A program made the position numbers and the translations under genes. Shown here one piece after another: positions 17,923 to 27,189 of a stretch of 64,000 nt of DNA (positions are counted from its first letter, which is position 1; each line of letters begins with the position of its first letter). Under the pieces are notes generated by a model. The model was given only the letters and a program-made list of their open reading frames with translations, did not search any database and was not told the DNA's origin. The DNA is from BOG-908 sp963850605 (lineage in GTDB: Bacteria; Pseudomonadota; Alphaproteobacteria; Acetobacterales; Acetobacteraceae): assembly GCA_963850605.1 (NCBI GenBank), contig CAWKLX010000006.1, positions 424,654 to 488,653 of the forward strand, written 5' to 3'.

Positions 17923-18999
17923 ATGCCCACCCTGTTCGACCCGATCCGCATCGGCGCCATCGATGCGCCAAACCGCATCCTCATGGCCCCGCTCACCCGC
18001 GGCCGCAGCACGCGCGCGCATGTGCCCACACCGCTGATGGCCGAGTATTACGCGCAGCGCGCCACCGCCGGCCTGATCATCACGGAAGCCACAGGCATCA
18101 GCCAACAGGGTCTGGGCTGGCCCTACGCTCCCGGCCTGTGGAGCGATGAGCAGACCGAGGCATGGAAGCCGGTCACCGAGGCTGTGCATCGTGCCGGCGG
18201 GCGCATCGTAGCGCAGCTTTGGCATATGGGCCGGCTGGTGCACCCGTCGTTCAACGAGGGCGCGCCGCCTGTTTCATCGTCCGCCACGACAGGGCCTGGA
18301 AAGGCACATACCTATAACGGCAAGCAGCCCTATACCGAGGCGCGGCCGCTCGCCGTTTCTGAAATCCCGGCGTTGCTGGACGACTACCGGCGTGCTGCCC
18401 GCAACGCGATCGCGGCCGGGTTCGACGGGGTGCAGGTGCACGCGGCCAATGGCTACCTGATCGACCAGTTCCTGCGCGACAACAGCAATTTTCGAGCCGA
18501 CGTCTATGGCGGGCCAATCGAGAACCGCATCCGGCTGCTGCGCGAGGTGGCAAGCGCCGTGGTCGAAATCGTCGGGGCCAATCGCGCCGGCGTACGCCTG
18601 TCGCCCAACGGCGATACGCAGGGCGTCAACGACAGCCATCCGGAGGCGCTGTTCCCCGCGGCGGCCGCTGCCCTGTCCGAACTTGGAATCGCGTTCCTGG
18701 AATTGCGCGAGCCTGGGCCGGAGGGCACGTTCGGCCGCGCCGAACGGCCGCCTATCGCCCCGCTCGTCCGCCAGGTTTTTTCCGGCGTTCTGGTGCTGAA
18801 TTCGGATTACACGCCGCAGCGCGCCGCGCAGGCCGTAAGCGACGGCCAGGCTGACGCGATCGCGTTCGGCCGGCCGTTCATCGCCAACCCCGACCTGCCG
18901 CATCGCATCGCCCAGGGCATCGCATTGACGCCGGATGTAATGGCTACCTGGTATAGCCAGGGCGAGGCCGGCTACACGGACTATCCGCGGGCTGCGTAA
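17923..18999 (+). CDS. Old yellow enzyme family alkene reductase
   Basis: A 358-residue FMN-dependent TIM-barrel reductase that uses NAD(P)H to reduce activated C=C bonds and some nitro compounds. Family marks are NRILMAPLTRGRS near the start, QLWHMGRLVHP, the substrate-binding pair in HAANGYLIDQFL (His 173, Asn 176), RLSPNGDTQGVND, and DAIAFGRPFIANPDL near the end. It stands alone between a repeat element and a convergent SDR gene, so no pathway is implied. Similar to NemA/XenA-type enzymes. Confidence 0.93.
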   Translation: MPTLFDPIRIGAIDAPNRILMAPLTRGRSTRAHVPTPLMAEYYAQRATAGLIITEATGISQQGLGWPYAPGLWSDEQTEAWKPVTEAVHRAGGRIVAQLWHMGRLVHPSFNEGAPPVSSSATTGPGKAHTYNGKQPYTEARPLAVSEIPALLDDYRRAARNAIAAGFDGVQVHAANGYLIDQFLRDNSNFRADVYGGPIENRIRLLREVASAVVEIVGANRAGVRLSPNGDTQGVNDSHPEALFPAAAAALSELGIAFLELREPGPEGTFGRAERPPIAPLVRQVFSGVLVLNSDYTPQRAAQAVSDGQADAIAFGRPFIANPDLPHRIAQGIALTPDVMATWYSQGEAGYTDYPRAA

Positions 19000-19041
19000 G
19001 GTCGTGCTGGGCAGCACCATGCGCCATGCTGCCCCGCACGC

Positions 19042-19812
19042 CTACCGACGCCAGGCCACACCGCCATCGACCACCAGCGTGCCGCCCACCACGTAGTCGC
19101 CGGCGCGTGAGGCCAGATAGACGGCCGAGCCGGCCATGTCCTCGGGTGTGCCGATCCGGCCCGACGGGATCGCTTTCGAGATCTCGTCGGCGTGGTCGCG
19201 CGCATCCTTGTTCATGTTGGACGGGAAGGCGCCGGGCGCGATCGCGTTGACCACGATATGATCCTCGATCAGCCGCAGCGCCATGCGCTTGGTCAAATGG
19301 ATTAGCCCGGCCTTGCTGGCGCCGTAGGAGTAGGTCTCCTGATGGGTGACGGAAACGCCGTCGATGGAGGCGATGTTGATCACCTTGGAAGGCTTGTCGC
19401 GGCTGGCGGCGGCTTTCAGGGCGCCGTGCAATGCCTGGGTCAGGAAGAACGGCGTTTTCACGTTCAGATCCATGACCTTGTCCCAGCCACTCTCCGGAAA
19501 TGTCTCGAACGCTTCGCCCCAGGCGGCGCCGGCATTGTTGACCAGGATGTCGAGTTTCTGTTCGTGCTTGAGGTAGTGCTCGGCCATCGCTTGCGCGCCC
19601 ACCTTGCCCGACGTGTCGGCGGGTAACGCCACGCAGGTGCCAAAAGCCGAGAGACGGTGCGCCGTCTCCTCGCAGGCGCTCGCCTTCCGCGCGGAGATGT
19701 AGACCTTCGCGCCGGCGTTCAAAAAACCCTCGGCGATCATCGCCCCGATGCCCCGTGAGCCGCCGGTCACCAGCGCCACCCGCCCCTCGAGCGAGAAAAG
19801 ATTTCTGTCCAT
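19042..19812 (-). CDS. Short-chain dehydrogenase/reductase
   Basis: A 256-residue classical SDR with the NAD(P) site TGGSRGIG (16-23), NNAG near residue 92, and a catalytic Ser with YSYGASK. The C-terminus ends VVGGTLVVDGGVAWRR, as in 3-oxoacyl-ACP reductase-like enzymes. The Arg after TGGS favours NADP(H). Substrate is undetermined. It converges on the ene-reductase gene with 42 bases between and diverges from the HtrA gene. Confidence 0.92.
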   Translation of the reverse strand: MDRNLFSLEGRVALVTGGSRGIGAMIAEGFLNAGAKVYISARKASACEETAHRLSAFGTCVALPADTSGKVGAQAMAEHYLKHEQKLDILVNNAGAAWGEAFETFPESGWDKVMDLNVKTPFFLTQALHGALKAAASRDKPSKVINIASIDGVSVTHQETYSYGASKAGLIHLTKRMALRLIEDHIVVNAIAPGAFPSNMNKDARDHADEISKAIPSGRIGTPEDMAGSAVYLASRAGDYVVGGTLVVDGGVAWRR

Positions 19813-19979
19813 TATGTCTCCCGGATGCCGTTGACGCCGGCTTTGCTGCAGGACGCGGTGAACCGGTTGTCATGACACGGGTTTCACCGGCGCGACGATA
19901 CCACGTTCAGGCCTGCGCCTATATTGCCACACGCAAGCGGAGTTCCGCTGACTGCAACCTCTTTCGGAGAACGCACGCG

Positions 19980-21533
19980 ATGACCACCATGTCCCGTAAC
20001 GCACGGCGGCTGACGCTGGCCGCCGTCCTGCTGGCCGGCACCACGGTTGGCGGCCTGACGATCGGCGCACACGCGCAGGGCAATCTGGGCGCCGCCACCC
20101 CCAAATCCGGCGCCATCGACCCGGGCCAGGTCAGCCATCCGCTCCCCGATTTCGTGGGTCTGGTCAACCGTGTGAAGCCGGCCGTCGTGTCGATCACCAG
20201 CAAGATGCACCCGGAGGAGGACGAGGAGCAAGGCGGCATGCCCGGCTTCGGCCACGGACAGGGCGGCTTTCCGTTCCCATTCCCCTTCGCCATGCCGCAG
20301 ATGCAGCAGCGCCAGCGCCTGGTCGAAGCCCGCGGATCGGGGTTCCTGATCGACGCTGACGGCACGATCGTCACCAACAACCATGTTATCCGCGGCGCTA
20401 CTTCGGTGACCGTCACACTGGATGACGGCACCGTCCTGCCGGCCAAGGTCGTAGGGCACGACAAGGCATCGGATCTGGCGGTGCTTAAGGTCCATTCCAG
20501 CCGCCGCCTGCCATTCATCAACCTGGGTGATAGCGACGCGGCCCAGCCGGGCGCCTGGGTGGTGGCGGTGGGCAACCCGTTCGGCCTCGGCGGAACCGTG
20601 ACGGCCGGCATCGTCAGTGCACGCGGCCGCGATATCGGTGAGGGCAGCTACGACAGTTTCATCCAGATCGACGCTCCGATAAATCAGGGCAACTCCGGCG
20701 GACCGCTCTTCACCCAGGACGGCCGCGTCGTCGGCGTCAACAGCGCCATCATCTCGCCGAACGGTGGCGGCAGCGTGGGCATCGGGTTCGCCATCCCGTC
20801 CAACACGGTGAAGAGCGTGGTCAGTCAGTTGGAGCGCACCGGCCACGTAACCCGCGGCTATATCGGCGTGCAGGCGCAGGCGGTGACGTCTGCGATGGCG
20901 GACGCGCTGCACCTTTCGCAGGCGAGCACCGACGAGCGTGGCGCGCTGGTGGCGAGCGTAGAGCCGGACAGCCCGGCCAACCGCGCTGGCGTGCAGCCCG
21001 GCGACGTGATCGTGGCGGTCAACGGCGCCCATATCGGCAGCCCGCGCGAGCTGGCGATCAATGTCAGCCAGGTCGCCCCTGGTAATCACGCGCGCCTCGA
21101 CGTGGTGCGCCAGGGCCATAGCCAGACGCTGGACGTGGCGGTCGGCACGCTGCCGGGTGAGAGCGCCGGTCGCGGCGGCGACGTGGCGGTTGCCTCGTCC
21201 AGCCAGGGTTTGGGCGTGGCGCTGTCCGGCATCACGCCGAACCTGCGCCAGCAGCTCGATCTGCCGGAAGGCGCGCATGGCGCGGTGATCACCCAGGTGA
21301 AGCCGGGCTCGGCCGCCGAGCAGGCCGGCCTGCAGCCCGGTGACGTGATCACTGGGGTGGGCGAGCATGCGGTGACCGGCACGAGTGACGCGAGCCGCGC
21401 GATACGCGACCAGCTGAAGAGCAACCAGGCCGTCGCGTTGCGCATCCTGCGCGGGGGCGAGAATCTGTTCGTGGCCGTCTCGCCGGGCCAACCCGACCAG
21501 GACGGTGAAAGCCAGGACGACGGCAACGGTTGA
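19980..21533 (+). CDS. Periplasmic HtrA/DegP-family serine protease
   Basis: 517 residues with a signal peptide (about 1-31, cut after GAHA). The trypsin-like domain holds His 135 (NNHVIRG), Asp 165 (SDLAVLKV) and Ser 239 (NQGNSGGPLF). A Gly/Phe/Pro/Met-rich loop with QMQQRQR precedes the protease core. Two PDZ domains follow (about 300-385 and 410-505). It degrades or refolds misfolded envelope proteins. ATG 19980 has GGAGA upstream and gives a proper signal sequence. A short Asp/Gly tail ends the protein. It appears monocistronic. Confidence 0.95.
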   Translation: MTTMSRNARRLTLAAVLLAGTTVGGLTIGAHAQGNLGAATPKSGAIDPGQVSHPLPDFVGLVNRVKPAVVSITSKMHPEEDEEQGGMPGFGHGQGGFPFPFPFAMPQMQQRQRLVEARGSGFLIDADGTIVTNNHVIRGATSVTVTLDDGTVLPAKVVGHDKASDLAVLKVHSSRRLPFINLGDSDAAQPGAWVVAVGNPFGLGGTVTAGIVSARGRDIGEGSYDSFIQIDAPINQGNSGGPLFTQDGRVVGVNSAIISPNGGGSVGIGFAIPSNTVKSVVSQLERTGHVTRGYIGVQAQAVTSAMADALHLSQASTDERGALVASVEPDSPANRAGVQPGDVIVAVNGAHIGSPRELAINVSQVAPGNHARLDVVRQGHSQTLDVAVGTLPGESAGRGGDVAVASSSQGLGVALSGITPNLRQQLDLPEGAHGAVITQVKPGSAAEQAGLQPGDVITGVGEHAVTGTSDASRAIRDQLKSNQAVALRILRGGENLFVAVSPGQPDQDGESQDDGNG

Positions 21534-21570
21534 GCCGGTCGTCAGCAGTCAATCGTCAGTCGTGAGATGA

Positions 21571-21596
21571 GTGCCCCTCTTTCAGGAGAGGGGCAC
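21571..21596. terminator. Perfect stem-loop between convergent genes
   Basis: GTGCCCCTCT (21571-21580) pairs with AGAGGGGCAC (21587-21596) around a six-base loop. It lies 37 bases after the protease stop and ends 2 bases before the end of the opposing small gene. There is no U-tract, so termination could be weak or Rho-assisted, but position and symmetry suit a bidirectional end. Confidence 0.6.
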
Positions 21597-21598
21597 AT

Positions 21599-21850
21599 TC
21601 AGGCGTGGCCAACGGGACCTAGCGCCTCCACCGTTGTCTCCCGCAAAAGGGTCGCGAAAAGTCGTAACGCATCCGCTCCGCCGCGATCTTGCAGGACGCC
21701 GGCCTGGAACTGGACGGCGAACAAGTCCGCCTGCTCCGCAATGATGAGGGCCGCGCGCCGCATCGCCTGTTGGGCGAGCGCGGCCTGCAACTCCTCTGGC
21801 ATCGTCTTCCACTCGGGGCGGCCTGTCTGTGTGTCCATGCGGGCCAGCAT
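21599..21850 (-). CDS. Small conserved-looking protein of unknown function
   Basis: An 83-residue, mostly helical protein (PEELQAALAQQAMRRAALII, then AEQADLFAVQFQAGVLQDRG). It starts 33 bases after rlmB on the same strand, so it is probably co-transcribed. ATG 21838 is an equally good start. The even amphipathic pattern and codon bias suggest a real gene. The composition loosely recalls phasin-like helices, but no family was recognised. Confidence 0.6.
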   Translation of the reverse strand: MLARMDTQTGRPEWKTMPEELQAALAQQAMRRAALIIAEQADLFAVQFQAGVLQDRGGADALRLFATLLRETTVEALGPVGHA

Positions 21851-21883
21851 CGCCTGGAAATCTTAATCGGCCGTGTAGGCCCG

Positions 21884-22744
21884 TCAGGCGGGGCGGGTCA
21901 GCTCGTAGAGCGCCACCGTGGCGGCTGCGGATACGTTCAGACTTTCCATGGTGCCGGGCATCGCCAGGCCTGCCAGCTCGTCGCAGGTATCGCGGGTGAG
22001 GCGGCGCAAGCCCTCGCCCTCGGCGCCCAGCACCAGCACCACGCGGCGCTGCGCCAGTTCGGTGCCGCGCAGGGCTTTCTGGCCGGCCGCCAGGCCAACG
22101 GTCCACAGCCCCGCCGCCTTCAGCGCCACCAGCGTGCGCGCCAGATTGACGGCGCGTATCATCGGCACCGTCTCCAGCGCGCCGGAGGCAGCGCGGGCCA
22201 GCGCGCCCGTCTCCTCGGGCGCGTGGCGGTCCTGCACGATCACCCCTGCCACGCCGAAGGCGGCGGCCGAGCGAAGTATGGCGCCCACGTTGCGAGGGTC
22301 GGTCACCTGGTCCAGCACCAGCAGCGGCCCTGGCCGTTCCAGCACGGTGGCAAGCTGCGGCTGCGGCAACGGATCGGCCAGCACGGCCGCCCCCTGGTGC
22401 ACCGTGTCGCGGCCCAGAAGCTGGTCCAGCCGCGCGCGGTCCATGCGCTCATGCGCCTGCGGCCAGGGCGGGGGCAGGGCGGCTGCCAGTGACGCTTCCG
22501 CTTCCTCCGTCAACAGCAGCCGGCGCAGCCGCCGCTGCGGGTTTGCGAGCGCCGCGGCCACCGGATGCTGGCCATAAATCCACACCGCGCCGGACGGCGT
22601 CTGTCCTTGCGGACGGGACGGCGGGGCGCCCGAACGCAATCCATTATGTGGGCGTGCAGGCCCGCCGGAGGGCGGCGGCCGGCCGCCACCCTCCGGGCGC
22701 GGACCGGATGGGCGATGGGGGCCCGAATGTCGCGACTGTGTCAT
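21884..22744 (-). CDS. rlmB: 23S rRNA (guanosine-2'-O-)-methyltransferase RlmB
   Basis: 286 residues. A Pro/Gly/Arg-rich N-terminal tail (about 50 residues) precedes a substrate-binding domain (WIYGQHPVAAAL) and a SpoU/TrmH knotted domain with LDQVTDPRNVGAILRSAAAF, VLGAEGEGL and MESLNVSAAATVAL. It methylates the ribose of a peptidyl-transferase-loop guanosine of 23S rRNA. The tail is longer than in E. coli RlmB (about 243 residues total). It diverges from the tRNA-Tyr gene. Confidence 0.93.
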   Translation of the reverse strand: MTQSRHSGPHRPSGPRPEGGGRPPPSGGPARPHNGLRSGAPPSRPQGQTPSGAVWIYGQHPVAAALANPQRRLRRLLLTEEAEASLAAALPPPWPQAHERMDRARLDQLLGRDTVHQGAAVLADPLPQPQLATVLERPGPLLVLDQVTDPRNVGAILRSAAAFGVAGVIVQDRHAPEETGALARAASGALETVPMIRAVNLARTLVALKAAGLWTVGLAAGQKALRGTELAQRRVVLVLGAEGEGLRRLTRDTCDELAGLAMPGTMESLNVSAAATVALYELTRPA

Positions 22745-22867
22745 GCAACGGCCTATACAGGCTGCGGCGGACGCCGCCTACGGCTGCCAGGGAGAGGCGT
22801 GGGACGGGCGCCGCGCGCTTCGTTGACAACCCGTCCGCGCCGTCATATCCGCCGAACGGCCGGCGCT

Positions 22868-22952
22868 GGAGGGGTGCCCGAGTGGCTAAAGGGGGCGGAC
22901 TGTAAATCCGCTGGCTTCGCCTACGTTGGTTCGAATCCAACCCCCTCCACCA
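22868..22952 (+). tRNA. tRNA-Tyr (GTA)
   Basis: An 85-base class II tRNA. The acceptor stem GGAGGGG (22868-22874) pairs with CCCCTCC (22942-22948). The anticodon loop reads CTGTAAA, anticodon GTA. A long variable arm follows, then the T arm GTTGG-TTCGAAT-CCAAC (22925-22941), discriminator A and an encoded CCA. A long variable arm with GTA fits bacterial tRNA-Tyr. Confidence 0.95.
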
Positions 22953-23122
22953 GCCGATCGTATTGCGCCATGGATGAACCCGATAGGGGCTGGCTGGCGG
23001 CTCCGGACCGCACCGCTGCTGACCTGTACACACGGCCGCGTGCCGGGGTTGGATGCGACGCCGGGCACCCCTAGATGGCAACATGGCGCCTCCGCCGGAG
23101 CGGGCGCCTCCGGAGCAAGTGG

Positions 23123-23455
23123 ATGGCCGAAAAGAAGATCGTGCGGCGCGGCACCGGGCCGTTCGCCATCAGCGGCAACCGGCTGCTGAGCGGGCATGTG
23201 GTGTGGCTGGACGAGGGTGGCGGCTGGGTCGGCACGTTCGACAAGGCGCGCATTATCCCCACCGAGGCTGAAACCGCCGTGGCAATGGCCGAGGCGACAT
23301 CGGACCGGCGCGAGCTCGACGTGGTGGAGGTGCACGTCGTCGATGTGGCGGAACGTGCATCCGGTCACCTGGCGCCCGTCACCTACCGCGAGCGGGTGAG
23401 GGCGTTCGGACCCACTATCGATATCGACGGTCAGCCGATGGCAACTCACCCATGA
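23123..23455 (+). CDS. DUF2849 protein next to sulfite reductase
   Basis: A 110-residue soluble protein, SGNRLLSGHVVWLDEGGGWV being the DUF2849 hallmark. The family sits beside the nitrite/sulfite reductase hemoprotein gene in alphaproteobacteria and probably assists that enzyme, by an unknown mechanism. ATG 23123 has GGAG upstream and yields MAEKKIVRRG; a longer frame from 23075 is less likely. The stop overlaps the next start (ATGATG), a tight coupling. Confidence 0.82.
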   Translation: MAEKKIVRRGTGPFAISGNRLLSGHVVWLDEGGGWVGTFDKARIIPTEAETAVAMAEATSDRRELDVVEVHVVDVAERASGHLAPVTYRERVRAFGPTIDIDGQPMATHP

Positions 23456-25162
23456 TGGACGCCATGCCCGAAGCCACCCGAAACGACACCTCTCCGAACG
23501 CGCGTCTCTACCGCTACGACGCGGTGGACCGCCAGTTCGTGCGCGACCGCGTGGCGCAATTTCGCGGCCAGGTCGAGCGGCGTTTGTCCGGCGCGTTGTC
23601 GGAAGACGAGTTCAAGCCGCTGCGGCTGATGAACGGCCTTTATCTGCAGCTGCACGCCTACATGCTGCGCGTGGCCATCCCGTACGGTGTGCTGAGTGCC
23701 ACGCAGTTGCGCCAACTGGCGCATATCGCGCGAAAATGGGATCGCGGCTACGGCCATTTTACCACGCGGCAAAACATCCAGTTCAATTGGCCCGCGCTGG
23801 GCGATACGCCCGATATTCTGGACGCCCTGGCCGACGTGGACATGCACGCCATCCAGACGAGCGGAAACTGCATCCGCAACGTGACCAGCGACGAGTTCGC
23901 GGGGGCTGCCGCCGACGAGATCCTCGATCCGCGCGTGTATTGCGAGATCCTCAGGCAGTGGAGCACGCTGCATCCGGAATTCTCGTTCCTGCCGCGCAAA
24001 TTCAAGTTCGCCGTCACGGGCAGCAAATCCGATCGCGTGGCCGCGCGCTTCCACGATATCGGCGTGCGCACCAAGCGGGGAGAGAATGGCGCACCCGTGT
24101 TCGAGGTGTACGCCGGCGGCGGCCTGGGACGCACGCCGGCGATCGGCATCAAGATGCGGGATGCGCTGCCCGAGCCCGATTTCCTGGCCTACATGGAGGC
24201 TATCCTGCGCGTCTACAACGCGCATGGCCGGCGGGATAATATCTACAAGGCACGCATCAAAATCCTGGTCGCTGAAATGGGCGCCGACAGATTTCGCGAG
24301 GCGGTGGAAGCAGAGTTCGCAGCCATGCCGCACGACAAGTTCACGCTCGACGCCGATGTGGTGGCCCAGATCCGCGCGCATTTCGCCGCGCCCCCCTGGG
24401 AGGCGCTGACGCCCGACCCGGAAACGCTCCACACACAACGGGAAAATTCGGAAGAGTTCGGGCATTGGTACACAACCAATACACATGCCCATCGCCAGCC
24501 GGGCTATGTGTGCGTCGTGGTCTCGCTGAAACCCGTGGGCGGCATTCCCGGGGACGCGACAGCCGAGCAGATGGACGCGCTAGCCGATCTGGCCGACCAT
24601 TTTTCATTCGGTGAGCTGCGCGTCTCGCACACCCAGAAATCTCGTTCTGCCCCATGTGCGCCAGGACCAGGTTTTCGAACTATGGTCGGCGCTCGCCCCG
24701 CTCGGGCTGGCCACCGCCAATCGCGGCCTGCTCAGCGACATCATTGCCTGCCCCGGTCTCGACTACTGCGCGCTGGCCAATGCGCGCGCCATCCCGATCG
24801 CGCAGCGCATTGCCGAGCGTTTCGCCGACATGGATAGGCAGCGCGACATCGGCCCGCTCACCTCCAACATCTCGGGCTGCATCAACGCATGCGGCCACCA
24901 TCACGTGGCCAATATCGGCCTGCTCGGCGTCGACCGTAAAGGCGAGGAATACTATCAGATCACGCTGGGCGGCGACGCCGGGGAGGACGCGGCGATCGGC
25001 CAAATCGTCGGCCCTTCGTTTGCCGAAACCGAAGTGGTCGACGCGGTAGCAAAGATCGTCGAGGTGTACGTGGCACAGCGCACGCCCGGCGAAGTGTTCC
25101 TGGCCACCTACCAGCGGCTCGGCGCCGCCCCGTTCAAGGAAGCGCTGTATGGCGCCGCCTGA
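23452..25162 (+). pseudogene. Nitrite/sulfite reductase hemoprotein (CysI-like), single frameshift
   Basis: Together the two frames encode about 569 residues of a siroheme/4Fe-4S reductase, which reduces sulfite to sulfide (or nitrite to ammonia). Frame one (from ATG 23452) carries the N-terminal ferrodoxin-like and siroheme-binding parts (GHFTTRQNIQFNWP, QTSGNCIRN). At 24637-24639 (AAA) the frame changes by one base; the second frame continues NLVLPHVRQDQVFEL and holds the cluster ligands (CPGLDYC, then SGCINACGHHH). If the break is real, the product stops at 24837 without cluster ligands. An extra A in the run is the simplest explanation. Confidence 0.88.
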
Positions 25163-25658
25163 AACCTTGCTCATCCGGGCCGGTGAGCTCGTCCAGGACG
25201 GGTGGGCTTATCTGGACGACGCGGCTCCACCGCCCTGCGGCGATGTCGTGGTCAGCATGGAGCGGCTGACCTTGGACGAGGGCGCTCTGAAGGGCCACAT
25301 GGGCCGCATCGGCGTCTGCCTGCCGCCCTCGGCCGAGCTGGACGCGGTCGCCCGGTTTTTTCCAGGCTTGGCGCTGGCGGCAATCCAGTTTCCCGCCTTC
25401 CGCGACGGACGCGGGTTTTCCCTGGCGCGGGCCTTGCGCGAGCGCCACGGTTTCACTGGCGAGATACGCGCCCGCGGCCACATCCTGCCGGACCAATATC
25501 TTTTCCTCACGCGTTGCGGCGTGGACACGGTCGAACTGCCGGCCGGCACGGATGTGGCGCCCTGGCGCGAGGCGCTCCATCATTTCAGCATGGCGTATCA
25601 GGCGGCCGCCGATAGCATCACGCCGCTCTCCCCGCTGCGCCGGGCGCTCGCTCGATAG
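25149..25658 (+). CDS. DUF934 protein (oxidoreductase-associated)
   Basis: 169 residues. The DUF934 pattern includes FPAFRDGRGFSLARALRERH and the closing FSMAYQAAA. These proteins accompany CysI-type sulfite reductase and CysH and have no known enzymatic role. It overlaps the reductase by 14 bases, indicating coupling. No cysH or siroheme synthase gene is in the window. That the gene is itself intact suggests the operon is still in use or only recently disabled. Confidence 0.87.
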   Translation: MAPPETLLIRAGELVQDGWAYLDDAAPPPCGDVVVSMERLTLDEGALKGHMGRIGVCLPPSAELDAVARFFPGLALAAIQFPAFRDGRGFSLARALRERHGFTGEIRARGHILPDQYLFLTRCGVDTVELPAGTDVAPWREALHHFSMAYQAAADSITPLSPLRRALAR

Positions 25659-25659
25659 G

Positions 25660-25690
25660 GCGCCTCCTCTCCCGAAGGAGGGCAGCTTTT
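25660..25690 (+). terminator. Possible intrinsic terminator after the DUF934 gene
   Basis: GCCTCCT and AGGAGGGC arms enclose a short loop, and CAGCTTTT follows. One bulge weakens the stem. It lies just after the sulfur operon and before the efflux gene, a sensible place for termination. Confidence 0.4.
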
Positions 25691-25729
25691 GGGGTTCTGA
25701 ATTTGACCATCTCGCCCCATGATGGGCGC

Positions 25730-26699
25730 ATGCACCACGACCACGTCCAAACCCATGTCTTTCTCGGCACCGGCCACACCCATGCCGAACGCCGCACCTG
25801 GGCAGTGATCTGGCTGTGCGGCGCCATGATGGTGCTGGAAATCGCCGGCGGATGGCTGTTCGGCTCCATCGCGCTGGTCGCCGACGGGCTGCACATGACC
25901 ACCCATGCCGGCGCCCTGCTTCTGGCCGCCCTGGCGTACAGCTACGCGCGCCGCCACGCCGACGATCCGCGTTTCAGTTTCGGCACCGGCAAGTTGGGCG
26001 ACCTGGCCGGTTTTACGAGTGCCATCGTCCTGGCCATGATCTCCCTGCTGATCGGGTGGGGAGTCGCTCATGCGGCTGCTCGCGCCGCAGCCGATCCGCT
26101 TCGCCGAGGCGCTGCCGATCGCGGTATTGGGCCTGGGCGTCAACGGGGCCTCGGCCTGGCTGCTGTCCGGCGGCGCGCATGGGCACGATCATGGGCATGC
26201 GCACGGACATAGCCACGCGCACGGCCACGACCACCAAGCGCACGAGCACGGCCATACGCATCGCGACAACAATATGCGGGCCGCCCTGGTGCACGTGGCG
26301 GCCGATGCCGCGGTCTCGGTGCTGGTGATCGTGGGGCTGCTGCTCGCCAGGCAATTCGGCTGGCTATGGATGGATCCGGCCGCCGGCCTGATCGGGGCGG
26401 CCGTGATCGCCAACTGGGCCTGGGGCCTGGTGCGCGACACCGGTGCCATCCTGCTGGACATGACGCCCGACCACGCTATGGCCGACCGCATCCGCGGCAC
26501 TATCGAGGCCGAAGGCGACCGGCTGACCGATTTTCACCTATGGCGCCTGGGTCCGGGCCATCTGGGCGCGATCGCCTGCGTGGCGACGACCGGCGAGCGG
26601 GACTCGGCGTTCTACCGGGCGCGCCTGGCCGAGTTTTCCGGGCTGTCGCACATCACGGTGGAGACGCGGCCGGCCGACGTTATGATTGCGGATAGCTGA
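25730..26699 (+). pseudogene. CDF-family cation efflux protein (DmeF-like), single frameshift
   Basis: Two frames join to about 322 residues of a cation diffusion facilitator, which exports divalent metals (Zn, Co or Ni) in exchange for protons. Frame one has MMVLEIAGGWLFGSIALVADGLHMTTHAGAL in segments, including the metal-site Asp/His pair. At 26058-26061 (GGGG) one base too many breaks the frame; without it the text reads IGWESLMRLL and runs into the second frame, with a His-rich cytoplasmic loop (26178-26270), HVAADAAVSV, and the C-terminal domain. DmeF proteins have this ESL-RL junction. Its 3' end overlaps the opposing P19 gene by 20 bases. Confidence 0.87.
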
Positions 26700-27189
26700 A
26701 GGAAAAATCCTGGCTAAACGGCGCCCACCACGCCGGCACCCCCGTCTCCTTGTCGACATGGCGGAAAAACCCGGCGCTGTCGGGCGGCGAAAACCGGTAG
26801 ATGACCGTGTACCTGCCCGGCCCGTCCATCTTCACGTTGTCGGCGTAGTGCGAGCCGTCACGCGCCTGCATCGGCCGCAACGTGCCGGTCGTCTGCCAAT
26901 CCGTGCCATCCTTTTTCAGCGTGTAGCCGATGGTGAGATAGGCGACCCAGGCGCCGTCCGGATAGCCGAACGCGTTGTCGGCGGTGGCGTGGACATCGGC
27001 TTCCAGATGTATCGTATCCGGACCCATCACCATCCCGGGCAGCATCGGCGCCATCTCGATGCCCACCAGGTAGTTGGCGACGATCTCCATGTCGTGCTGG
27101 TGCACCGGGCCGCCCACGAAGAACTCTTTACCATGGGCCTGCCCGGACGCGAGCACGCCCAACGCCAGGGCAACGGCGAGCCGCTTCAT
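26680..27189 (-). CDS. P19-type periplasmic iron-binding protein (FtrA-like)
   Basis: 169 residues with a signal peptide (about 1-20, cut after AHG) and the P19 fold: GGPVHQHDMEIVANYLVGIE, MVMGPDTIHLEADVHA, then YADNVKMDGPGRYTVIY. Family proteins bind iron through His/Met residues and feed an FTR1 permease. The ATG overlaps the permease stop (TCAT on the plus strand), so it is the last gene of the cupredoxin-FTR1-P19 operon. Confidence 0.9.
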   Translation of the reverse strand: MKRLAVALALGVLASGQAHGKEFFVGGPVHQHDMEIVANYLVGIEMAPMLPGMVMGPDTIHLEADVHATADNAFGYPDGAWVAYLTIGYTLKKDGTDWQTTGTLRPMQARDGSHYADNVKMDGPGRYTVIYRFSPPDSAGFFRHVDKETGVPAWWAPFSQDFSFSYPQS

